From contig NC_091866.1 of assembly GCF_019399895.1 (NCBI RefSeq), positions 1,967,501-2,031,500 of the forward strand: a DNA stretch of 64,000 bases. Direction: 5' to 3'. This document shows, piece by piece, positions 37,636-46,892 of the stretch. A program made the translations under genes and the position numbers. This DNA comes from Cardiocondyla obscurior (taxonomy: Eukaryota > Arthropoda > Insecta > Hymenoptera > Formicidae). The notes beneath the pieces were generated by a model. The model saw only the letters and a list, made by a program, of their open reading frames with translations. It made no database searches and was not told where the DNA came from. Each line of letters starts with the position of its first letter. Within the stretch, counting starts at the first letter, position 1.

Positions 37636-40600
37636 GTAAGTGATCTTTCATATGCGTTGCGTTTTCGGTGCGTAGTTAGCGAGCGACGAGCGGGAGCGGG
37701 TGGTAAGGACGACGCAAGGCCCTCGCGTACGGCGTGTGCGTTGCGTGCGCACGGCGATCACGCCATCTTCACGCGCCAGACGACCGACACCGCAGCCGGC
37801 CGGCCACGCGGGTGGCGCGTCGACCAACACATTCGAGCGCCTTACAAACGACCTACGACAATCTCGGTGGCGCGAGCGGTGATCACGTCGTCTCCACTCG
37901 TAGCTAGCTGGGCCGTTGACCTACATTCGAGCGCCGTACAACCTACGAAAATCTCTCGGTGCCGTACGGGACTCGCGCGCGCGGTGTCTTGCGACCGCTT
38001 CACGTACGATGATCCTACTCTACGCAGAGACAACGTTAGCGGGCTTTATTGCACGATGTAAATTAATTTGTATAAACTCTTTCCAATACGTGAATTAATA
38101 TTCTTTCTATCTTATCGTTACAAATTTATTGTATATTAATATTTCATTTTTTATTAACAAAGTAAAACTTTTTTTGTTTCAGAATTCAGATCCAGAGAAG
38201 AAGCGAGTGTAACGTTGAGTATTGTGCGAGGAAAAAGGATCCAGTTCACTATTCTGGAGATCCTGAGAGAAAACAGAGTGAGTCCAAACTTTTTTTTTAG
38301 ATAATTTAGATTAATCATCCGTAAAGTCTTCGCGTTAATTAATCGGGTCAGTAATTTCTATCGCGATATGTGATAGCGGTATAATTTTGAGTTTGTATTA
38401 TATAGGTTGTGCGTATCGTGACTTATTTCCGATTGCAGGCCGGATATAATTTTACATTGCAAAAATACGTATTTAGAATATCGTTAGATTTTAATTTTAA
38501 GAAATTTAAGAAATTTAATATTAAAAATAGTATATAATTTAATTAAAAGCAATGTCACTGTTAGTATTTTTCCACTCCTCATGCTGCATTATGCTCACGA
38601 AATTAGATACCTAATACAAAACTAAGAGCAATAAGCTACTTATTTTAATACCGTCATAAATAACTTAAAGACACTATTTCTCTAGAATATTTAATTCAGA
38701 TAAAAACATGTTTCAATTAATATTTCGTTGCGATTTTAGCACCATTAATTATTTCACGATTCTCGGTCGCTGAAATAAACTGAAGCCGTCTCTTTTATTT
38801 TTGAGATTGCAATTTAATTTAGTTTTCCGTTTACCAAACTTTGGACCCACGATTCGGGCGACGACTCTTTTCCATACCGCCGCGAGCTAATTGTAACTCG
38901 TTGTTGTAACATTTATCTTTCTGTTGATGGGAAGACAAACTTGATTTCCGCAAAGTAGGTCATGTATGCCTTGCGCGTATCAGACGACGGACGGCGAATC
39001 GAGAACGATGGCAGCACCGTGTAATTAGCCGGGCTAAACAATCGTCGCGAAGCCGGTGTGCGCGTTGCGCTTAGATGCATCGATGCGCGTCACGAAGGGC
39101 GTCGACGCTGATGCGCGTTATTTGCATACATTCTCATTAGGCGGCTGCGCTCGCCAAGGATAATTTGAATATTGCACGTTACTCGCACTGATGAGACGTA
39201 ATTCGTGCGGCGTTCCGCGCGGAACAATCCTACGCCGCGCCGCGCGGAAGGTCGGAATCTCGATGAGGTGTTTCCAGCAGACGGATAAGCTGACGAGCTC
39301 GGCTAGAGCACGAGCGGATGAATAGCTACCGGCTGAAAGTTTCGATCTTGCACCGCCCCCGCCGCCCATTGTCGCGAAATGCTGTATATCTACGGTGACC
39401 ATATTTCCACGGCGCTCCAAATTTAGAACACTGGTGATTGGATCCATTATCCGCGGACTGCGACGGAAGTCTCGAAAGCGAAGCTCCGCCGAGCGGCGGC
39501 TATGAACCGCATTGTATTTAGGACACCGTCAATAGTCAGCGCGTTTCGTAAGCGTTCCTCGCGACGTGAAATGCCCGGCGTATTAAATTTTCCCGTAATC
39601 TCGAAATTCACGGTATAATTTTCAAACTCAAAGAAGTAACTCGCATTAACTTTAATCATTAAAACCGCTTTGCACACACTCGCAGCGCATTAATTAAATA
39701 AAAGTAACCCGAGAGCATTGGAATTCCGCGCATCAATTTCTATTTTTAATTAAGAAATATATAAATGTATAAATGTATATTTTAATTTTAATATTAATCA
39801 TTAATATTACTCTAATTTATTATATAAAAAAAAAAAATATGTATATGAGCTTAGGTCCCATTTTCCTCATTCTTAAATTTGGCTGTGCCAAGTACATCAT
39901 CTTTCTTAAAATGTTTTTTGCGTTATTATTTCAAGAACGCATACATACAGAAAAAATATTTGTTCAAAAACTGCCACGTTCACGTTGCCCGCGGTTGTAT
40001 CTTTCTCCTCGGATATTTCGAAGTATTTATTCATTTCGTCGTTTATGAAAGCGTTTATAATAAAAGTTTGCGAGGGAAACATCCCTTTTGCATAAATCAG
40101 CGCTTTACCCCGTAGCATTTTCGTTCGATGTGTAGTCACAGTATCTCCCCGTGTCCGCCGCAGTTCGGACAGTGAATTACTTTGAAGTAGCGAAAGCGGA
40201 GCACATTAGCGGTTACGTTTGTACGGTATTACGCTAAAGAAAAAAAAAAGATTTTATTAATTTTCAGCAATGAGCCACGGACGTACTTTACGCTTAAACA
40301 CGTCCTATTTTTTTAAACATAATTTGACCACACGTGGTCGAAAATTAAAATATAATTATCGAACAGCGCTGTCGGTCGAAGCGAATTAACTTCTTTGGTC
40401 TATGATTTAAACGCGGAGAGTATTTCTTTTTAATTACTTTTCGTTCGTTTAAATATAATTTATAAGTACATTCAAAAGGTGATTATATTCTTTTCACGAG
40501 TCTTATTATTTGAACAAGTTTATCTAACCGAGAAATACGCCGATGTACCCGCAGGTTACAATTTCGTAATACGTACAAGATAATATCCGATGGAATATTT

Positions 40601-41631
40601 AAAATAATATTCGCGTTATTAAGTCTGCTGAAACGTGTTAAAGTGTGTACGGATATTCGAGGAATGTAGATAGATAAACAAAGGCCGGGTGGCCAAGCGC
40701 GCGCCCTTGAGCGTAGCATGCCGCAATCGGGCCGGTTGGGTGAGCCCGGCAGTCGAGCTAGGCGATAGTTACGCACATGTTCGTGCGTTTCCAGCTCCAA
40801 AAAGTAAAGGTCGCAATTAATAAATTAAGATATCGGTCGATATAACATTACATTTATCGGGTTCAATATTCATCACTCACATTTACAACGTTATTAATTC
40901 GCGCATATCAATTAATTTTAATGTCGCGGTTATAAATTGTCGTATCGGATCTATGTCCTTATAGCATATTAGTCTTTGATTTAATACTGTAAAGTAGTTT
41001 TTCTCGCGAATACGTGATCTTATTGCGGTGGAGAGGCAGTAGAGTTTTAGAATATATTTTAATCGAGTGTTTTTTTTTCTGTTTAGACAAGAGCCTGGAG
41101 AAACCAACGTTATCTCGTCGTTGATCACTGCAAAAAGAACCGCGCAAGGCTCGTCATCCCGTGGAAGGAAGGAGGATCAACCCCCCGACATCCTAGACCT
41201 GTGAGGATCAACCTGAGAGGAGGAGGAGGCCTCGGAAAGGCATCCTGCTTCGTCGGAGCAACCCAGGAGTGAGTATCTTTTCTTTTCTAAATGGAAAATT
41301 TGTTCCAATTTTTTTTTTCTTGGGTCGTTTTATTTATCTTAATAAAAATTAGTTAAATAATTGTAAAGAAAACAAATTTTTAATTTTAGAAAAGCTGTTA
41401 TTGCATAAATATAATTCATAAAGTAGATGATCGTCATATTAAATACCTATCTAATTGTAAAGACCGAATTAAGGACGCGTTGAAATTAATATTTAATACT
41501 GTGAACATTATTTTGGGCATTATCTTAATTAAAACTTTATATTTTTCTGTTGCAGTATCGTTGCGGATAACTCGTCGCCGATTAATCGAAAAAACAAACC
41601 ACGGTCGGGGTTTGTCGCGAATCCTGCATAA
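37506..41631 (+). CDS. Candidate 160-residue basic protein spliced from exons 1-4 (hypothetical, may be fortuitous)
   Basis: Joining 37506-37635, 38183-38277, 41087-41268 and 41556-41631 gives one uninterrupted frame of 160 codons ending in TAA. The splice sites were chosen for signal strength before the frame was examined, and the phases (1, 0, 2) fit. The predicted product begins MQAADPSVPEIIRIF, is rich in arginine and lysine, has a glycine run about two thirds along, and shows no signal peptide, membrane segment or known domain. Against coding: stop codons are rare in this CpG-rich DNA, exon 2 is open in two frames, the duplicated part of exon 3 has 4, 4 and 3 changes at codon positions 1, 2 and 3, and the stop lies upstream of two further junctions. 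Confidence 0.28.
37819..37961. repeat. Tandem duplication of about 50 bp in intron 1
   Basis: Copy 1 (37819-37869) and copy 2 (37915-37961) share ACATTCGAGCGCC, a TACAA, an ACCTACGA and an AATCTC...GGTG block with small indels, at a period of about 96 bp. The period is not a multiple of three and the best open frames through the two copies differ, so it is not a protein repeat. It lies directly downstream of the first donor and could be promoter-proximal regulatory DNA. Confidence 0.55.
38183..38277 (+). other. Exon 2 of the 37-42 kb unit
   Basis: The exon is 95 nt and flanked by an acceptor with a T7GTTTCAG tract and a GTGAGTCC donor. In the phase set by exon 1 it is open throughout (32 codons counting the split lysine codon). 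A second frame is also fully open, so openness alone is weak evidence for coding. The third frame has several stops. Confidence 0.6.
39117..39197. promoter_or_regulatory. Octamer-containing element B, in intron 2, paralogous to element A
   Basis: This element carries the same three blocks as 34853-34962 in the same order and orientation: octamer plus TCTCATTAG at 39117-39140, TAATTTGAATAT block at 39161-39178, CTGATGAGAC at 39188-39197. It sits in the intron between exons 2 and 3. The minus-strand open frames across both elements end in the same short peptide only because the DNA is the same there; the frames differ across the TAATTTGAATAT block, so the conservation is not protein coding. Confidence 0.55.
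41087..41268 (+). other. Exon 3 of the 37-42 kb unit
   Basis: The exon is 182 nt, preceded by T9CTGTTTAG and followed by GTGAGTAT. In the phase inherited from exon 2 it is open for 60 codons; the two other frames contain stops. The last 56 nt (41213-41268) align without gaps to 41783-41838 at 40 of 56 positions, and both copies end exactly at a GTGAG donor, so exon end and donor were duplicated together. Confidence 0.62.
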
Positions 41632-41838
41632 GTAACCGGGCGATCGAAACATATGAATTTTAAAATCGGGAGTGTCGTCAGTCAACATCGCGCGAATAAT
41701 TTTAATTAATTAATAACTACCGCGCGCGAATCCGCGAGTGTCGCGAGTGACTTCTGGATGATGTGACCCGTGGATCTGAGTGCTGAGAGGAGGAGCAGGT
41801 CCCGGATGGACATCGGGCATCGGCGGAGCAACTTTAAG
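41556..41838 (+). other. Exon 4 of the 37-42 kb unit (contains ORF stop and a second copy of the exon 3 end)
   Basis: The acceptor is TTTTCTGTTGCAG at 41555 and the donor is CTTTAAG followed by GTGAGAATC at 41839. The 160-codon ORF ends at TAA 41629-41631, 207 nt before the donor; if translated, such a transcript would be a candidate for nonsense-mediated decay. Positions 41783-41838 repeat the 3' end of exon 3. An alternative is that a weak GTAACC site at 41632 ends the exon and an unseen acceptor opens a separate exon near 41760. Confidence 0.5.
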
Positions 41839-41954
41839 GTGAGAATCATTTTTAATTGACTTAAAAACTTACTTAAAAATAACAGATTTTTTTTCACGGT
41901 TGATATAATTTTTTTTTAATCTCTACAATTTAATTTTATATTTTTATGTTGCAG

Positions 41955-41990
41955 TATCATCAAAACTACAACTCCGCTGCGCATCGATCG
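41955..41990 (+). other. Exon 5 of the 37-42 kb unit (36 nt), similar to the start of exon 4
   Basis: The segment is a 36-nt exon between TTTTATGTTGCAG and GATCG followed by GTGAGTGAG. It starts with TATC and shares an AACTC core and an ATCG end with the first 33 nt of exon 4, consistent with duplication of an intron-exon pair. The length is a multiple of three. The good donor shows that splicing continues downstream. Confidence 0.5.
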
Positions 41991-43644
41991 GTGAGTGAGA
42001 ATTCACATTATTATAGTGCATGAAATTAGAAATAAATAATATAAACTTAAATTAAATAATTAAACCGAATTATTTGCCGGAATTAAATGAACGCGAAATA
42101 TTTAGAGGCATTTGTCGCGCAGTAATAATTGCGCTGAGTCGAATAATGCCCCACGCGATTCTTCTACGAGAGATCGCAATCTGTATTCGCGAATGTACTG
42201 ATTTTTCCATTATTAATTACATTGAAATGTGTCTCTGCGAAAACGTACGTCGATAACTGTGTAAGGTTAGGGTGGGAATATACGAGCGACTGCAAACTAC
42301 TCATTAGAGCAGCTTCTAACAGGGTCATTCGTAAAACTCTCTTCCGGAGCGCCGCGCGTTTCTGAAAAGTATATTACGAGCCGGTGTGCCAAACTGCCCG
42401 GAACTTTTCCATACTTTAATTAGCAATGTGTCTTCCGGTTGTCGCCGAGAGGCGATTAATCGTCGCGCTCCCTTTTCTCGTAACTGCACTTTGTACGATC
42501 GGCCACGTGTATACGCCCCGCAGTAAAGCAACGTACCAGCGAGCGCGGCATGTAATTTCTCCGACGGGGGGGCCCCTATTATCTAAAAGCCGTTCTAGCG
42601 GCCGTCAGGAATCGCGAGACGCCGACCGAATTCTCGGCCTCGTCAATGACAAATTGCGCCCGTCGAAAAATTTCATATAGCAAAATGTTGGGACCGTTAC
42701 AGATGAATAGCGGCTGATGCACAGAAATAAATCATATATCGGTGTAAAAAAAGAAAAAAATTTCTCTAACACACTAGTAACATAAATCAATCGAAAATTG
42801 TCAATATATTTTAATGTCTGCTACTAGATTAATATTGGCAGTTTTTCAATATTAATTCTAAGACTGATTTAGATGAAACTATAATTGGCAGAAAGTAAAT
42901 TGTCGCTCGGGGTCACTTATGTAGAAATTAAACGTAACGATATTAATGTATTAAGCTAATATAGTCGACAGATTACTGAATATTGCAACTTTAGAATTTT
43001 CAATTTTAATTGCCGTAAGTTAATTATAAATTAGGAGGAAGATGCAACGAAACGATACGCGTGTTTGAGACGTCGCGTCCCACGGGGAAAAATGTGGGAA
43101 ATTTAATTTCTTTCGCGAGCGAGCTGTGCGATACGTTTTCATTCAAGGCGAAAATACAATCCTGCAATTCTTCTCGCTTAATTAGGACCGTCGTGTTACC
43201 GGCGCCTGGAGTGGATTACATTTTCGTTGTCACCTCCCCGTAACTGTATCTCTATAATCGGTAAAACATAGAAATACCGCGGCAGAAATTGCTACGGCGT
43301 TGATTGCAGATGGCTCCGAAGTTTGTTTGCTTACTGGCGCAGTAAATTCACCGAGCTTCGTAGGGCGAACTTTCTCGCAAGCAGACGCGTCCAATGAGGC
43401 GAATTAGGAAGGGAAAAGTCACGCGGATGCACGGGCGAATCATTTGATTGCCTGCGAGCTGAAATTATAACGTTTCATTTACCTGCATTTTCGAGATGCA
43501 CTACCGGTAAACATCTTAATTATAACATTTTAATTTAATTAGGTGTTATAAATTCGTAATGCGCTTCTCAACAATTCATGTCTATTTTATAAACTGCTTT
43601 TTTTTTTCTTTTTTTTTTAAATTGTTACTCGTGTAATTTATACA

Positions 43645-43648
<4 letters not shown>

Positions 43649-43701
<53 letters not shown>
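43649..43701. repeat. (AT)n microsatellite, about 26 units
   Basis: An uninterrupted TA/AT dinucleotide run of about 53 nt lies within AT-rich DNA; it is likely length-polymorphic. Confidence 0.95.
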
Positions 43702-43705
<4 letters not shown>

Positions 43706-45944
43706 TGTGACTTTATTGTTAGTAATATCGATAATCATGTTGAGGATATATTCCTTTTAAACTTGCTAATATGTATTATTAAATACAGTCGATATTTTCT
43801 GTACTAAAATGCAGACAAACGAAACAATTTCTATATAATAGCGAACTTTCGTGCTTTAGTAGCTTTCAGTTTTCGCTCGCCGGCCGTGAAATGGTCCCGA
43901 GTAATAAGCACAACACGATTATCGCGGGCGCACATACGCGGAGCGAAGTTTAACCGCAAAATACCTTTGAATTTTTACAATATAATGCATGCACATAAAG
44001 CGCATTGTAAACTAGCATAAAGCGGCGGAATGTAACGCGCAATAGCTTGTAATATCGCCAGGCAAGGTCGTCGTTTTCCGCGCTCCTAGTTTGAGAAAAT
44101 TCCTCGTTTCTCTTGTGCGACCATGTTAAATCCAAGCCGCAGATGCATATTCCGTCAAAGAGATCGGGAGACTTCAGTCGGTTGTTTCGTCGCCGCTCTT
44201 TCTCTCTCTCTCTCTTCGTCGTCTTAATATTAAATTTCGCCATCGCGCGCTCCGCACGAATATCTCTCGAGAATCGCGGAGCCGCGTCGCAAATTACAAA
44301 CAGCGTGTTTGCTAAGTAGCAAAGAAATTGCCGCGGTACGCTAAGCGATCTCATAATATTTCCGCCATCGGCGGCGACGTGAAAAACATTTCTGCAGTAA
44401 CGAGATTGCACGTGCGAATTGTTCGATTTATTCTACTTAAACGCGACGGCTGGTGATTTAAATAGGTTTCTCGCGACGGCAAAGACGTGAAAGCTATTTG
44501 GCGAACGACTTCACGGTAATGATCACGTATAAAATTGTGTGTTCTCGAAGTTGCGGGCGAGATAACGATTACCGGCAGCGGCACAAAGCGGCGGTTCGGG
44601 CACAAACGCGCGGAAACAGTCGGGGCGCTCCCCCCTTCTTTTTTTTTTCTTTTTTTTCTTTGTGCCTGTGGCGCGCGGGGAAATGGTGCAAAAGGGCCGT
44701 TATCGCGCTGAACTGGGCAGTTGATTGATCCTATCGGACGCGGTAAGTGATTTCTTTTTCTCGCGTGAATTTAACCGCGGTTGCGGGGGATTTTAATCGA
44801 ATAGCCGATTAAGCTTTTATCGCCCTTACCGCGAGCGAATATTTAATCTTTCAGGGTCGACATTTCTCTCTCGCCGCGAGTACCGCTAGCGCGATCGGCG
44901 GTCCGATTCATGATGGCGAGACGACGGCGATTTATAAAGTCGGACACGGATTTTCCCTCCCCCCTTTTCCCTCCTCTTTCTCCAACCGCGCGCGCCAAAG
45001 CAAACGCTAATTTTTCAACTGTTTCTCGTGGCTGGCATTCCGCGCCCTTCGTCGTACAGAGAGCATTTATTTGCCCGAATAAAATATTATGCATTCATTC
45101 CGCGCTCTGTGAATTTTACAAATGACAGATTGGATTATTTCGCGCTCAAAGCGACTGTCGGTTCGAGCTAGTAACGCGCGGCATACGCGCTTGTAATAGC
45201 TGTGTATTTTCACCGAGGAAAAAAAAAAGTCCAACAAATGAGACCGCGCCGGGAGCTTCATCACGCTTGATAAAACGTAAAAAAAAAAAAGAATAATAAT
45301 AATAATAACGTAGGCAGCAACCGTAAAATTCTACAGACAAAAGTACGTCCGAAGTATATTACTTCGTTATTTACCAGTCACTTTCGCACTTATCGACTTT
45401 GTCGCGTCCATTGTCCATCGTCCATCGGTTTTGTTTCTCGTATTCGGAACATTTCCTCGGATATAATCGACATGTGCGAATACACGGTGGATGAAGTACC
45501 AAATGGGGGCGATGGGATAAAAAAAAAAAAGAAAAGAAAGCAAGCCGGAGAGAAAGAGAGAAAGAAAAACAGAGACAGTAGAGCCGGTAGGAGGTGCGGC
45601 CGGGAAGGCCTCGGTTAATCTGTAAATGGAAGGGAACCGAGATTGAATTTTACGTTCGAATAGAACTGGCAATTTTCTTCTCGCGAATGGCGTCGAGAAG
45701 GGAGGAAGTCGCGGCGGGGAAATTTCACGTTGAACGAACGACGAGACACGTTCGCGTGGCGCCGGCGGTATTCAAAGCGATGGATGTTCCCTAACTCCCG
45801 GATCTTTGACATGTTACGAGACGTTTAATTCGTTCCCCCCTTCATCCCCGATCTCTTTGCTCCCACACGGTCACGGAGAATTTTGTTCCTCGCAATTCGC
45901 GCGGCCCCGACCTAACTTCGCCCATCGCGTTCCCGTGCAATCTC

Positions 45945-46003
45945 GCCGAGGAATCGTCTGGCTCGGCCAAGAAATCATCCGGCTCGGCTGAGGAATCGTC
46001 CAA
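45945..46003 (+). repeat. 21-bp minisatellite, about 2.8 units
   Basis: Units at 45945-45965, 45966-45986 and 45987-46003 each follow the pattern GCC(G/A)AG(G/A)AATC(G/A)TC. The 21-bp period is seven codons; in the plus frame it reads as Ala-(Glu/Lys)2-Ser-Ser-Gly-Ser repeats inside a frame open from 45810 to a TAG after the repeat, but that frame has no ATG and no clear splice acceptor. Confidence 0.55.
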
Positions 46004-46866
46004 GTTACACGTTACACTTCGGGATAACGAACCGCCGTAGACGCGGATGATCCCAGGAATTATCGCGCTTACCTCGCCCGCCCGTCGTCGTCGTCGGAAG
46101 ATGTAGATGTTAGACCGAACAGCACGCGAGTTGTAGGGCTTGGAAGTTTTATTATCGCGGCGAGTGACGTTTTCGCCGTGTTTTGAATGCTAATTTAAAC
46201 GAGGGACCCCCGGAAAACTGCGATGCGGTAGTAATGAATATTGTCGTTGTTTGCCGCGGCACTTTGCGAAAGCGTATGCATGGAAAAGCGGTAATCGCTC
46301 GCGCGGATTTTCCACGCGGACGTGATGATGTATGAATGAAATTTCATGCTGGCCGATAACGTCTCGCGTCACGCCACGACGTTCGAGGCAGTCTTTTGAC
46401 GAGGGAGAACTTGACGACTCGCTAATGACCGCGCGTAGAAGTGTGCTTTTAAAAATAGCGCGCCCTCGGGCAGATTAATGTCTTTACGTTAAACGCCGAT
46501 AATATTCACGTCGCGGCGGTGTCACGGGTCGCCGGCGCGTTTCAAGGGTGGGATCTTTTAAGGACCCATTTCTCCCCGTCGGCACTGAAAATCGCGCATT
46601 ATCGCGCAATTTCACGCCAATAACAATTACACCGGTAATAAAATCACCCCGCGGGGGTGGCGATTGGTCCCCGTGTAATGAAAATACGCGGCACGGGGCT
46701 CTCATCATTGCACTCTGTCGCATGATGTTGTTTTTCGTCCGACCTAATTTCGCGGCTGAGAAACGCGTCGATCGCGCAGCATCCATCTCGATTATTATCG
46801 ATTATCTATATTTTATTTCACCGGGCAAATATTTCGATGGTATTTTAGCCGCGAGACTCGCGACCC

Positions 46867-46892
46867 TTTTTTTTTTTTTTTTTTTTTTTTTT
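46867..46892. repeat. T26 homopolymer
   Basis: Twenty-six T in a row follow GACCC. The long plus-strand open frame across it reads as polyphenylalanine and is not a gene. Confidence 0.9.

Larger units (their letters stand above)
37378..41990 (+). ncRNA. Multi-exon transcription unit, putative long non-coding RNA or 5'UTR exon series (at least five exons)
   Basis: Five segments on the plus strand are bounded by good splice signals: a GA-rich first exon ending at GTAAGT (37636); exon 2 from a TTTGTTTCAG acceptor to GTGAGT (38278); exon 3 from TTTCTGTTTAG to GTGAGTAT (41269); exon 4 from TTTTCTGTTGCAG to GTGAGA (41839); exon 5 from TTTTATGTTGCAG to GTGAGTGAG (41991). Introns are about 547, 2809, 287 and 116 nt. 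The last exon seen ends at a donor, so the unit runs on to the right, but I could not identify the next exon. Exon 4/5 partly repeats exon 3/4. No domain is recognised. The repeat has diverged equally at all codon positions, which favours a non-coding RNA, yet a 160-codon ORF runs through exons 1-4. The first-exon start is approximate and was placed at the beginning of the GA-rich stretch. Confidence 0.6.

Noticed and set aside
34854..39447. Two minus-strand frames ending in the same NENVCK peptide
   Set aside because: The match comes from duplicated DNA in elements A and B; the frames disagree across the TAATTTGAATAT block, so no shared protein is encoded.
44690..44750. Donor-like GTAAGTG at 44742 as the next exon of the 37 kb unit
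   Set aside because: The upstream T/C tract lacks an AG at a suitable place, so exon limits cannot be set.
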